Positions 45,439 through 57,293 of a stretch of 64,000 bases of DNA are shown one piece after another; within the stretch, counting starts at the first letter, position 1; each line of letters begins with the position of its first letter. The translations under genes and the position numbers were made by a program. The notes below the pieces were generated by a model that saw nothing but the letters and a program-made list of their open reading frames with translations, was not told the DNA's origin and did not search any database. This stretch comes from Carya illinoinensis (taxonomy: Eukaryota > Streptophyta > Magnoliopsida > Fagales > Juglandaceae): the NCBI RefSeq assembly GCF_018687715.1, contig NC_056766.1, positions 3,228,001 through 3,292,000 of the forward strand. Reading direction: 5' to 3'.

Positions 45439-48400
45439 TGTAACAGCCCGCTAGAAATTCAATTAAGGAATTTCTATTGACTTTAGGAACCTCGTGAAAA
45501 CTCTGTAAGTTTACACGAATCGACTAATCGCATAAATTTTAGCCTGTCAACATAGTTAGTGTTATCACTCACTATGGTGCTAGAAATGCGATTTTAATTA
45601 TTTGAGATAGTTAGAAGTGTCAAAATGTATTATGGTTTGTGCCATTAGACTCGGAGGATTATTTAAAGTCTTATGGCGCAATAACATTTTTTCATATTTT
45701 CGGACAAAACGTATGTTCAAAACTGTAGATATTATTGGATAAAAAGAAATATCTTGAGGTAAATTTCATGAATATTATTGGGTAAAAATATTTTGAGTTG
45801 ATAGATATTATTAGATAAAAATATCTTAAGTTGATGTTTTTTTTTAGATATTATTGGATAGAATATTGTAAGATAATCATTTATAGATTTTTTTTGGGTA
45901 GGAGAAAACTACACTCAACTCTCAAGTCCAGCCTCATCTCTTCCATATCTTATCCACAAATATCTCCAGCCATCCCTCCCCACGAAATTACTTCATTTAT
46001 GCTTTCCATTGAAAGAATACCAAACACTCTCTCTCGTACAGCTTTTAGGAGTTCTTTTGCACACCCATTTCGAAGCTTTTGTAAGTGTTTTATCATAAAG
46101 TCTCCTTCATATAAGTTGTTCCTCTTTGAGTCTAGTTTCCGTAGATATATTTTTCGTATCATTCCATGGTCATTTGGTCGGTCAAAAGTATTTTTAACCA
46201 TAGAAAGGTCATTCTGGGCGTGAATCTGGAGAGTATGTTATAGTTTGGAGTTTTTGACCAAGCTAATGGATAGATATTGGTCCGAAATTTTTATGAAGTA
46301 TTGTTAACATGTATATATGACTATTGGTTGAGGATTTTTGCATGATTAAAGGTTTTGATGAAAGATTTTCTTAGATTTAGAAACTTAGAAACTGGAAGAG
46401 GAAAAACAGTTTCTGTTTTGAGAAAGTTTAACTCTTTGGTGGTCTAAACCTATTCTAATGACTTTGATAATTTTATTGGAGGATCCTAAACATCTTATAT
46501 ACATGTTATATTATTATTTTGAAAATATTTGATGTTAGTTTCAAAGATATGAAATTTTATGCAAAGAGATATTCAGATAAGCCAAAGTGTGGATATTCTT
46601 GGCTAAATTTATGTTTTGGTTAATTTCTAACCATGTGATCTTGAATTAGAAGCTTATATATGTTTTAGGACATCTTTTTAAACCATGTAATGGTTTGGTT
46701 TGAAGATCATATATTTATAAGTCATAGATCAAGAGATTTATCAAAACTAGTTGAGGAAAAAGTTCCTGTTTTTGGACTAAGTGTAAAACCAAAAACTCTA
46801 AATGTTATTTTTTGATTTTGGTGACTTTAGTTTGATGATTTAAAGCATGGTTGATATTAGGATGATATTATGAATATGTTAGAAGTAAGATTTGATTTTT
46901 GAAATTTTTGGAGATGTTTTGATTTAAGGTCAAAACTTGTGATTCAAGTGCTTGGATCTTTTTACAAAAAAAAGTTTGGTGTTGATTATTAGCTTTTTCT
47001 AAATGGATGTTTTAAGTATAGTTTTAAACTTAGGATTGGAAGATGTTTGTTGCAAAATTTTGGTTTAAGCATGAGTTTTGAAGTTGGAAGGAATTGCAAC
47101 AAAAATAAAGGGAAATGGCCTATGGATGTTTCAACCATAATGTGTTCTTCATAGTTATGTTTTGTTTTAAATTTTTCTGAGTTGATATTTAAGTTTAGGA
47201 CAAAATTTACATGAGGAATGTAAATTTTGGAAACTTTTGGAGTTAGTATGCAAAATCCTTAAATTATGGGTAAAACGGTCATTTTCCCACATGTAGAGAG
47301 TAAAATGAAAATTTTACTCTTTAAGTTAGTATTTTCCATATTTCAAATTATTAGTGATTTAGTTCTAACTTTTAGAATCACTAATTACAGTTCCTCGTAA
47401 TCGCACTTGAAGTTTTATAAGAAACGCGGAGATCGAGGTAAGTTAGCTTTTAACTTACTAGCAGTCTACTGTGTATGTGTACTAAGTAAAAGAATTACAG
47501 TGTATGTATGTATGTTATCATATATGTCATGCCATGCCAAGTTATCATGTAATTGTCTATTATACAAAATTTATTCTGTCATCAAATTTTATCTGTTACA
47601 CAATATATTCTGTCATGTATTACTATACATTACAAATATGTCATGCTAAATATGTTGTTTGTTATATGTTATGCCATGTTACGAAATGTTACTATCTCAA
47701 GTTGGTTATGTATTTCAAATTATGTTCAAGTCACGTTATGTTACGTCAGGGCTTCAGTCCTTTCATATTCCAGTCACGTTTCATCTTGAGTACATTATGA
47801 TGTGTAGAATACATGGGGCCACAACAACTGTGGAGTATGTATTTACACATAGAATACATGGGGCCACAACAACTGTGGAGTATGTATTTTTCATGTTAAG
47901 TCAAGTTTGTGTAGAATACATGGGGCCACAACAACTGTGGAGTATGTATTTTTAATGTTAAGTCAAGTTTGTGTAGAATACATGGGGCCACAACAACTGT
48001 GGAGTATGTATTTACACATAGAATACATGGGGCCACAACAACTGTGGAGTATGTATTTTTCATGTTAAGTCAAGTTCGTGTAGAATACATGGGGCCACAA
48101 CAACTGTGGAGTATGTATTTACACGTAGAATACATGGGGCCACAACAACTGTGGAGTATGTATTTTTCATGTTAATTCAAGTTTCAGAGTAAGTTCATGC
48201 TAAGTCAAGTTTCAGATCAAGTTCATGTCAAGTTAAGTTCAGTTCATGATTCAATTTAAGCTATGTCAATTATGCTATGTTGTACACTAAGTTATGCTTT
48301 AATTACTTATGAATTTGATTATGCATTTATGCTTTTACTGTCATACATGTATCATTAGTCTGTATGGAAGTTTTTTGTTAACTTGCTGAGATTTGTAATC

Positions 48401-48850
48401 AAATCTCACTGTGGTAGTCCCAACTACCATTCCCCCCGAATGGTAGATCTTGTTACAGGACCTGAAGGAGGATCAGGAGCTGACCAACTAGACACAGTCG
48501 ACTGAACGACGGTGCGTCGTTAATGTTAATATAGTAGTTAAATTACTACTTTTACGATGGAGTTGCATCTCCAGTACTTTTGGATCATAACTATTTTGGA
48601 ATAGTGCTGAGATCTTAGTTATTCAATGGATCTTTATGTATGAAGTATGTTTTAAGTATTGGGATATTTTCAGTTTGGTGCATAGTATTGCTAAAGAAAA
48701 AAATTATCCGCTGCGAATATTGCATAATGTTAGATGCATGTTAGGATTATTGCATCTTATATGTCATGAACGGGGGCAGGTAACCTTGTGTTGCATGTCT
48801 CGACGCTTCAAATGTCCGTCCGATCCCAAACGGAATTTGGGGGCGTCACA
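45439..48850 (+). repeat. Left LTR, 3.4 kb
   Basis: Starts TGTAACAGCC and ends GGGGCGTCACA. Contains a leader-like C-rich part near 45910-46080, a donor-like GATCGAG/GTAAG at 47431-47443, a seven-copy hairpin repeat at 47801-48165 and an acceptor-like TCTTGTTACAG near 48448-48458. Open frames inside are not genes, and the same frames recur 5,672 bp downstream. Confidence 0.95.
47801..48165 (+). repeat. Seven-copy hairpin repeat in the left LTR
   Basis: Seven copies of a 38-40-bp core TAGAATACATGGGGCCACAA...CTGTGGAGTATGTATTT. Each core contains CCACA and TGTGG that pair around AACAAC. Spacers are of two kinds: short (ACACAT or ACACGT) or long (TTCATGTTAAGTCAAGTTTG and variants). The order is short, long, long, short, long, short. 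Repeated identically in the right LTR. Confidence 0.95.
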
Positions 48851-48853
48851 GGG

Positions 48854-48865
48854 TGGTATCAGAGC
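48854..48865 (+). other. Primer-binding site of the young element
   Basis: TGGTATCAGAGC, complementary to the 3' end of initiator tRNA-Met, placed three bases after the left LTR. Confidence 0.93.
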
Positions 48866-49980
48866 AATACGTCTCTGGGCAGTAAATCCACATGTCCTTA
48901 GGAAATGCACCAAACATTAGGCTTGAAATTTTAGTCGTTAGTAGGCTTGAATTTCTTAAGGTATGAAAGGTAGTATGTGATTTTTATACATATACTCGTA
49001 TGTTTCAAGAAGGGACACATGACTCGTGATAGAATACCTCGGAATCCTAAGGGAGATAACAATTAAGAGGATCAGAATTTTCCGATGGATGAAGAATTAG
49101 TTGAGGTAAACATAGTTAACGTTGATCTGATTGCAATTGATGGTAGTATTGCATAATTGTTATTTTGGAGTAGGTCAAATCATTGGAGTTGGTAAATTGT
49201 ACATTGTTTGATTCAAACGGGTCATTGTTTCTATTAATTGTGGTGCTTGAGAATTCAGTTTGGAAGCTAAATTGTTACTCTAGTGGTAAGAGTAAAAAAT
49301 TTTCATTAGAAGTATTATTGTTCATACCAATGTAGATATAGAATACATTTTAGTAATATGAGAAAGGATATGTAGGATTGATGAATGGTATTCCACATAT
49401 TTGGAGAATTGTTTCGATTCTAAAAATACGATAGAAATTGTGTTTGGAAGAGTAATTTGATTAGGAGAAGCTTTAGCTTTAGTAGGATTCATTTATGATA
49501 ATAGTATTACCACGCCGCCAGTAAATGATTTCTGGCAAAGCACTATCTTTATGGATACATAGATCGATCTTCTTTTGAAGACTATTATATGGAGAGTAAA
49601 ATCTTGGTCTTGAGGATTTATGTGAACATTAGGAACAAATCATTTAGAGTTAGAATAATTGATAATTTATGATGGATAGAAGAGTTATGACAATCATAAG
49701 AGAGAAAGTTTCAAGTTTAAGTTATTAACTGGTCAGTTATCAAAGTACCACCTAGGAAGATGACTGATTGTTGCGATTATAAAGAAGTAAGTTAGTCCTA
49801 GACCAGTAGAACTCCTTGAGGTTTTTATTAACTTGAAGATTACTGAGAGTTTGGATATGCATGATTAAATGCATATTTATATGAGTCATTGGATCATGTC
49901 ATATATATGAAAATCCCTAAAAGAAATAAAATGGAGTACATAAAACATATACCAAAAGATAGAAACACAAATATGAATAT
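48866..49980 (+). pseudogene. Internal region with only traces of gag-pol
   Basis: Short broken frames such as MTRDRIPRNPKGDNN at about 49020 and VPPRKMTDCCDYKEV near 49750 could be remnants of gag and of the pol region, but nothing is long enough to name. No protease, reverse transcriptase or integrase motif was seen. Confidence 0.35.
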
Positions 49981-49994
49981 TTGTGAAGAATTAT

Positions 49995-50000
49995 TTTATT
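49995..50000 (-). terminator. AATAAA signal of the antisense gene
   Basis: The minus strand reads AATAAA about 15 nt beyond the stop of the antisense ORF, followed by T-rich DNA, as expected for a plant near-upstream polyadenylation element. Confidence 0.5.
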
Positions 50001-50014
50001 ATCATAAAGCAAAA

Positions 50015-50443
50015 TTACAGAAATTTGAGGCTCTTTGCCTCAATCTTTAAACGTTCTTGCTCTTCAAAAATCTGCATGCCTCTCCTATCTAAAGGAGTAG
50101 CCACTCGAAAAGAAGACTTAAGCAAAGATTTTAAATCTCTGTTCTCTCGCTTTACTGCTTCTATCTTCATGTTGGATTCCATAAGAAGCCTCTGAAGCAG
50201 AGAAATACTCTCATGGAGTTTGTCAACCCCACCAGTCCTGGATTGCAGTCGCTGAGAATATGCGACAATGGCTGATGAGTATCGAGTACCGAGACTCACA
50301 AGCTCGTAGATAAGTTCATTTTCTGACTTATTAGTCAGATCATTATTTGATTGCATAATAGCACCTATGGAAGAAGCAGAAACAACTGGGGAACGAGGTG
50401 CAGAATACCTCATGTTTTGGCAATGAGAAGATTGCTGAGCCAT
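50015..50443 (-). CDS. Antisense 142-aa coiled-coil-like protein
   Basis: An intact ATG-to-stop frame runs opposite to the retrotransposon in its otherwise non-coding interior. The N-terminal 35 residues are polar (MAQQSSHCQNMRYSAPRSPV), then NKSENELIYELVSLGTRYSS, and residues ~60-142 are charged and heptad-like (HESISLLQRLLMESNMKIEA, VKRENRDLKSLLKSSF, EEQERLKIEAKSLKFL), suggesting a coiled coil. No signal peptide, membrane segment or enzyme motif. It has a TATA box about 100 bp upstream (50544-50554), a T/C-rich leader without other ATG, and an AATAAA signal just downstream, so it looks like a complete small gene. It is not a recognised gag-pol part. Additional antisense ORFs are known in some plant gypsy lineages, but I cannot assign this one. 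Confidence 0.7.
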   Translation of the reverse strand: MAQQSSHCQNMRYSAPRSPVVSASSIGAIMQSNNDLTNKSENELIYELVSLGTRYSSAIVAYSQRLQSRTGGVDKLHESISLLQRLLMESNMKIEAVKRENRDLKSLLKSSFRVATPLDRRGMQIFEEQERLKIEAKSLKFL

Positions 50444-50543
50444 TGCAAAGTGAGTAAGCAGAAAGAGATTGCAGAGTAAGAATGCAGATTAATTTCAGAA
50501 AAGTGAAGAAGATGAGATGAGAAAGAAGATGAACTGAATAATT

Positions 50544-50554
50544 CTTTTATAGAG
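50544..50554 (-). promoter_or_regulatory. TATA box of the antisense gene
   Basis: The minus strand reads CTCTATAAAAG, an excellent plant TATA context, about 100 nt before the ATG at 50443. A start roughly 30 nt downstream would give a leader of about 70 nt made mainly of T, C and A. Confidence 0.6.
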
Positions 50555-50610
50555 AAAATTATGACGAATCACCTCTCGTGAATGATTTCTCTACAAGAGA
50601 CAAGAGCAAT

Positions 50611-50694
50611 GTAGTATCATAGCTGCGGTGCCTGACAATTACAGAAGAACAAAGTAGTGTCGTAGCTATGCGGCGCCTGACAACTACAGAAGAC
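50611..50694 (-). repeat. Duplicated motif upstream of the antisense TATA
   Basis: Two diverged copies of about 41 bp (50611-50650 and 50654-50694), each with GTAGTRTCRTAGCT and GCCTGACAAYTACAGAAGA. They lie 60-150 bp upstream of the TATA box and could be promoter-proximal binding sites. Confidence 0.55.
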
Positions 50695-51099
50695 CTATAA
50701 AAATCACGCGGATCAGAGTTGTCTGGTCTAAAACAGAGTGCCACCGATTTTGTTAAAAAGAGAGAGGTTAACGGTTTAATTTTGATGAATTCTTTACTAA
50801 CTATGGTATTTACAAGAACATTTAAAGTATATCACCTATGCTTTTCTAAAGAAGAGTTTCGGAAGATTAATTACTTAAAGTTTTAGGTTTGGAGAGTATG
50901 TCGTTACAACTTGGCCAACCTTGTGCAAAGAAGTATAATCTAATTGTTGATTAAAGTAAGAGAGTTAAGGAATGACATAATCTCAAAGGCATATATATAT
51001 ATATATATATACGGGATAGATAATAGGTTGGTAAGCAACACCTCCTCATTAAATTGCTACTTCTTATTTAATTCGATTTCGAGGACGAAATTTTTTTTT

Positions 51100-51110
51100 A
51101 GGAGGGGAGA
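51100..51110 (+). other. Polypurine tract
   Basis: AGGAGGGGAGA immediately upstream of the right LTR (one T intervenes), the plus-strand primer site. Preceded by TTTCGAGGACGAAATTT, common at this place in plant gypsy elements. Confidence 0.9.
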
Positions 51111-51111
51111 T

Positions 51112-54100
51112 TGTAACAGCCCGCTAGAAATTCAATTAAGGAATTTCTATTGACTTTAGGAACCTCGTGAAAACTCTGTAAGTTTACACGAATCGACTAA
51201 TCGCATAAATTTTAGCCTGTCAACATAGTTAGTGTTATCACTCACTATGGTGCTAGAAATGCGATTTTAATTATTTGAGATAGTTAGAAGTGTCAAAATG
51301 TATTATGGTTTGTGCCATTAGACTCGGAGGATTATTTAAAGTCTTATGGCGCAATAACATTTTTTCATATTTTCGGACAAAACGTATGTTCAAAACTGTA
51401 GATATTATTGGATAAAAAGAAATATCTTGAGGTAAATTTCATGAATATTATTGGGTAAAAATATTTTGAGTTGATAGATATTATTAGATAAAAATATCTT
51501 AAGTTGATGTTTTTTTTAGATATTATTGGATAGAATATTGTAAGATAATCATTTATAGATTTTTTTTGGGTAGGAGAAAACTACACTCAACTCTCAAGTC
51601 CAGCCTCATCTCTTCCATATCTTATCCACAAATATCTCCAGCCATCCCTCCCCACGAAATTACTTCATTTATGCTTTCCATTGAAAGAATACCAAACACT
51701 CTCTCTCGTACAGCTTTTAGGAGTTCTTTTGCACACCCATTTCGAAGCTTTTGTAAGTGTTTTATCATAAAGTCTCCTTCATATAAGTTGTTCCTCTTTG
51801 AGTCTAGTTTCCGTAGATATATTTTTCGTATCATTCCATGGTCATTTGGTCGGTCAAAAGTATTTTTAACCATAGAAAGGTCATTCTGGGCGTGAATCTG
51901 GAGAGTATGTTATAGTTTGGAGTTTTTGACCAAGCTAATGGATAGATATTGGTCCGAAATTTTTATGAAGTATTGTTAACATGTATATATGACTATTGGT
52001 TGAGGAGTTTTGCATGATTAAAGGTTTTGATGAAAGATTTTCTTAGATTTAGAAACTTAGAAACTGGAAGAGGAAAAACAGTTTCTGTTTTGAGAAAGTT
52101 TAACTCTTTGGTGGTCTAAACCTATTCTAATGACTTTGATAATTTTATTGGAGGATCCTAAACATCTTATATACATGTTATATTATTATTTTGAAAATAT
52201 TTGATGTTAGTTTCAAAGATATGAAATTTTATGCAAAGAGATATTCAGATAAGCCAAAGTGTGGATATTCTTGGCTAAATTTATGTTTTGGTTAATTTCT
52301 AACCATGTGATCTTGAATTAGAAGCTTATATATGTTTTAGGACATCTTTTTAAACCATGTAATGGTTTGGTTTGAAGATCATATATTTATAAGTCATAGA
52401 TCAAGAGATTTATCAAAACTAGTTGAGGAAAAAGTTCCTGTTTTTGGACTAAGTGTAAAACCAAAAACTCTAAATGTTATTTTTTGATTTTGGTGACTTT
52501 AGTTTGATGATTTAAAGCATGGTTGATATTAGGATGATATTATGAATATGTTAGAAGTAAGATTTGATTTTTGAAATTTTTGGAGATGTTTTGATTTAAG
52601 GTCAAAACTTGTGATTCAAGTGCTTGGATCTTTTTACAAAAAAAAGTTTGGTGTTGATTATTAGCTTTTTCTAAATGGATGTTTTAAGTATAGTTTTAAA
52701 CTTAGGATTGGAAGATGTTTGTTGCAAAATTTTGGTTTAAGCATGAGTTTTGAAGTTGGAAGGAATTGCAACAAAAATAAAGGGAAATGGCCTATGGATG
52801 TTTCAACCATAATGTGTTCTTCATAGTTATGTTTTGTTTTAAATTTTTCTGAGTTGATATTTAAGTTTAGGACAAAATTTACATGAGGAATGTAAATTTT
52901 GGAAACTTTTGGAGTTAGTATGCAAAATCCTTAAATTATGGGTAAAACGGTCATTTTCCCACATGTAGAGAGTAAAATGAAAATTTTACTCTTTAAGTTA
53001 GTATTTTCCATATTTCAAATTATTAGTGATTTAGTTCTAACTTTTAGAATCACTAATTACAGTTCCTCGTAATCGCACTTGAAGTTTTATAAGAAACGCG
53101 GAGATCGAGGTAAGTTAGCTTTTAACTTACTAGCAGTCTACTGTGTATGTGTACTAAGTAAAAGAATTACAGTGTATGTATGTATGTTATCATATATGTC
53201 ATGCCATGCCAAGTTATCATGTAATTGTCTATTATACAAAATTTATTCTGTCATCAAATTTTATCTGTTACACAATATATTCTGTCATGTATTACTATAC
53301 ATTACAAATATGTCATGCTAAATATGTTGTTTGTTATATGTTATGCCATGTTACGAAATGTTACTATCTCAAGTTGGTTATGTATTTCAAATTATGTTCA
53401 AGTCACGTTATGTTACGTCAGGGCTTCAGTCCTTTCATATTCCAGTCACGTTTCATCTTGAGTACATTATGATGTGTAGAATACATGGGGCCACAACAAC
53501 TGTGGAGTATGTATTTACACATAGAATACATGGGGCCACAACAACTGTGGAGTATGTATTTTTCATGTTAAGTCAAGTTTGTGTAGAATACATGGGGCCA
53601 CAACAACTGTGGAGTATGTATTTTTAATGTTAAGTCAAGTTTGTGTAGAATACATGGGGCCACAACAACTGTGGAGTATGTATTTACACATAGAATACAT
53701 GGGGCCACAACAACTGTGGAGTATGTATTTTTCATGTTAAGTCAAGTTCGTGTAGAATACATGGGGCCACAACAACTGTGGAGTATGTATTTACACGTAG
53801 AATACATGGGGCCACAACAACTGTGGAGTATGTATTTTTCATGTTAATTCAAGTTTCAGAGTAAGTTCATGCTAAGTCAAGTTTCAGATCAAGTTCATGT
53901 CAAGTTAAGTTCAGTTCATGATTCAATTTAAGCTATGTCAATTATGCTATGTTGTACACTAAGTTATGCTTTAATTACTTATGAATTTGATTATGCATTT
54001 ATGCTTTTACTGTCATACATGTATCATTAGTCTGTATGGAAGTTTTTTTTTAACTTGCTGAGATTTGTAATCAAATCTCACTGTGGTAGTCCCAACTACC

Positions 54101-54522
54101 ATTCCCCCCGAATGGTAGATCTTGTTACAGGACCTGAAGGAGGATCAGGAGCTGACCAACTAGACACAGTCGACTGAACGACGGTGCGTCGTTAATGTTA
54201 ATATAGTAGTTAAATTACTACTTTTACGATGGAGTTGCATCTCCAGTACTTTTGGATCATAACTATTTTGGAATAGTGCTGAGATCTTAGTTATTCAATG
54301 GATCTTTATGTATGAAGTATGTTTTAAGTATTGGGATATTTTCAGTTTGGTGCATAGTATTGCTAAAGAAAAAAATTATCCGCTGCGAATATTGCATAAT
54401 GTTAGATGCATGTTAGGATTATTGCATCTTATATGTCATGAACGGGGGCAGGTAACCTTGTGTTGCATGTCTCGACGCTTCAAATGTCCGTCCGATCCCA
54501 AACGGAATTTGGGGGCGTCACA
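51112..54522 (+). repeat. Right LTR, 3.4 kb
   Basis: Near-identical copy of 45439-48850. Differences seen: one T fewer in the run near 51508, T to G near 52005 and G to T at 54049. Its hairpin repeat lies at 53473-53837. Confidence 0.95.
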
Positions 54523-54539
54523 CCAAATCCATTTATCTT

Positions 54540-56638
54540 CAACATCACTTGGGCTTGGACTAATCTTTAAGATCTCAGCTAGTATATTTGGATTGAATAT
54601 AGCTCTGATTTTTCTTACATCCCACCACTTTGTATTGCAATCAATTAGTTCCTCCACATTGACTTCAGTTGATGCAGACTCTACACAAGCAGATTCGCTG
54701 TCCAGGGTTGGATGACATGGTACCAAAGAGTCCTTCCAGATTCTGATAGACTTGCCATTTCCGATGCTCTGCCTTCATCCTTTGAGAAGGAGATTTTTAG
54801 CTTGAAAATTCCTCTCCAAGCATAAGAAGGGTTAGTTCCTAAAGAGGCATAAAAAAAATTAAACTTTTGGAAAATACTTAGCCTTGTAGATTTTGTGCAG
54901 TAGACATCCATCTTCTTGCAAGATTCTCCACACTTGCTTAGCCAACAAGGCCATATTAAAAACTCTCAGGTCTTTAAAACCTAGTCCTCCTCTATATTTT
55001 GATTCACACATTTTTACCCAACTGACTCGGTGAATCTTCTTCTCTTCCTTTCTTTGACCCAACCAGAATCTGACCATCATGTTTTCAAGCTCTACACACA
55101 GATTACCAGGTAGTTTGAAACAACTCATACCATAAGTTGGGATAAATAGTGACATTGTTTTGATCAGCACCTCTCTTTCCCCTTGAGAGAACATGTAATC
55201 CTTTCAGCTTTTTAATTTTAGCCATACCTTGTGCTTAATCTCGGAGAAAGCTTGTGACTTAGACTTGTCAATCACTGGAGGCAAACCAAAATACTTCTCA
55301 TGCTATTGCACCTGACCAATCCCCTATAAGGACATAATTTCTTGTTATTTCCTTGCTGATACATTCCTACTAAACACCATTGATGTTTTTTCTTTGTTGA
55401 TCTGTTGTTCTGAGGCACTTTCATATTGCTACAGCAATAACTATAATCTTCTATTAGTCTCAATATCAACTTTGCAAAAGATGACACTGTCATCTGCAAA
55501 AAGCTAGTGATTAAGTAGTGGTGCTCCTCTGCAAATTTGGATCCCATGGATGGACTAGGAGCTGTCAGCTTTCCTTAAAAGAACAATGAGACCCTCATTG
55601 CATAGTAGAAACAGATAGGGTGATAGATGATCTCCTTATCTCAACCCTCTAGTAGCAACTACATGGCCTATGGGTTCCCCATTGATCATAATAGAAAAGG
55701 ATGCAGTCTAAATACTCTTCATTAGCAATTGGATCAACCTAGTCTTAAAATTCAGTTTGTTCATCACAACCTCTAAGAAACCACCCTATTTCACTCTGTC
55801 ATAAGGTTTACTCATGTCTAAGTTTAAGGAAATAAAGCATTTTTTCCCAATTCTCTTATTTTTCAAGTAATGGATCAATTCATATGCAATCAATACATTA
55901 TCTGTTATAAGTCTCCCAGAAACAAATGCACTTTGAGAATCAAAAATAACATGAGGAAGAAAAACTTTAAGACCATTTGCAATCACTTTTGACATGAGTT
56001 TATAAACAACATTGCAAAGGCTAATTGGTCCATAATCAGTCACTTTTAGAGGAGTTTTTTTCTTGGGCACCAAGGTGATGAAAGTATGGTTTATAGATTG
56101 AGGGAACTCACCTGAGTTAAGTGACTTGAGGATCGCAGCAAAGACTGACTTTCCTATGATATGCCAGTATTGATGAACAAAAAAATGGTGACATACCATT
56201 TGGAATAAGGGCTTTTGTGGGATGTATATGCATAGGAGCCTTATAAACATCTTCATTTATGTAGACTTTGACCAGCTCCTCATTCATGCTATTGGTCACT
56301 TTCCTTTCCAAATTCTTCACTATGTCAACATATCCCCTCTGCTCAGAAGCAGTGAATAAAGAACTAAAATAGTTAATTATAAGCCTGTTTCGATTCTCCC
56401 CCTCTTGCCATTCTCCACACTCAACTTGCAACTTCTGCATGATATTATTTTTTCTTCCTTGTGAGGCTTTTGCATTAAAGAATTTAGTATTTGGGTCCCC
56501 CTTCTCTAACCACAGGGATCTTGATCTTTGTCTCCATATTATCTCATTTCTCTCTAACCACAATTGAACATCATGTCTTGCTGAGATGGCTGCATCCCTA
56601 TCAATTCCTTTTGGATCACTATCTTGCACTAGCTGCAA
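54540..56638 (-). pseudogene. LINE reverse transcriptase remnant
   Basis: Reading downward from 56638: RSLWLEKGDPNTKFFNAKAS (linker before the polymerase), then HTFITLVPKKKTP, YGPISLCNVVYKLMSKVIAN, SQSAFVSGRLITDNVLIAYE, LNLDMSKPYDRV, the catalytic box LFADDSVIF near 55500, and KYRGGLGFKDLRVFNMALLA of the zf-RVT region. At least six stops or frame shifts separate these pieces. Domain order is that of plant L1 ORF2. Confidence 0.85.
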
Positions 56639-56684
56639 TATCTCTTTAGCATTCTATAATTGAAAATGAACATTTCCAAACTTA

Positions 56685-57190
56685 GGGCCCGTTTAGTTGC
56701 TGAACTCAGTCCAGTGCACTTCATTTTTAGACTGAGTTAAACATCCAAATGCATGTTTTACACAGGTTGAATAGAATCCAAAGCTGAACTCATCTATAGG
56801 GTCCATAACCACCAAGCATTAATTTTCGGTTTTACTTTTTCATCTCTATCAGTTTACTTTTCTCTCCATTGTGTACAAATTTTCCATCTCTCGTGGGGCA
56901 CAACTAAATTGTTTATCACTTTTTCTACTTGATTGGTCTGGCTGCAAGTGCAGCTTGTAAGGATTTTTTTTTTTTTGCAAGTTTTGGTGCCGGCAGTTGC
57001 TCAGACTATGTCAGATGAATAGTGAAATTTAATGGTATGACCCATTTGTTTTACAACTTTCCAGAATTATATCCAAACTCATCTTAATATCTAAACACAC
57101 CTAAACTCATCTTAAATGAGTCCCACAAAACTCACTTAACCATCTCAACTCACTATTATTCATAAAGAGCCTAGCTTAACATTCAAACCC
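56685..57190. mobile_element. MITE-like insert in the LINE
   Basis: About 506 bp starting GGGCCCGTTTAGTTGCTGAA and ending TTAACATTCAAACCC, ends that are imperfect complements, as in the common plant MITE class with GGGCCCGTTT ends. It sits where the LINE endonuclease would be expected. A target duplication was not convincing. Confidence 0.5.
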
Positions 57191-57293
57191 AACCTTAATT
57201 TTATTCCAAGAGTCCAGCTTTTGGCTGCATCCTGTTATCATATCTACTACTTCACCCATACTATAATGAGATTTCTCAAACTTTCATGAGTCT

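Larger units (their letters stand above)
45439..54522 (+). mobile_element. Young non-autonomous LTR retrotransposon (LARD-like)
   Basis: A 9,084-bp element with TG...CA LTRs of 3,412 bp (45439-48850) and 3,411 bp (51112-54522), flanked by a perfect 5-bp duplication CCAAA (45434-45438 and 54523-54527). The LTRs appear to differ by only two substitutions and one T-run indel, so the insertion is very recent. The interior is 2,261 bp with a tRNA-Met-type primer site and a polypurine tract preceded by GAGGACGAAA, as in plant gypsy elements. It has no intact gag, protease, reverse transcriptase or integrase, but carries an antisense gene (50015-50443). It must have moved with proteins supplied in trans. 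Inserted in a minus-strand LINE. Confidence 0.95.

Noticed and set aside
47801..48165. Regular repeat array resembling a CRISPR
   Set aside because: The genome is a plant, spacers are not unique but of two recurring kinds, and the array lies inside an LTR.
47407..48175. Several 68-98-codon plus frames, repeated at 53079-53847
   Set aside because: They lie in the LTR, arise from the hairpin repeat, have no recognised domain and occur identically in both LTRs as a result of duplication.
56677..57198. Target duplication around the MITE-like insert in the LINE
   Set aside because: CAAACTTA and AACCTTAA do not match well enough to support a defined duplication.
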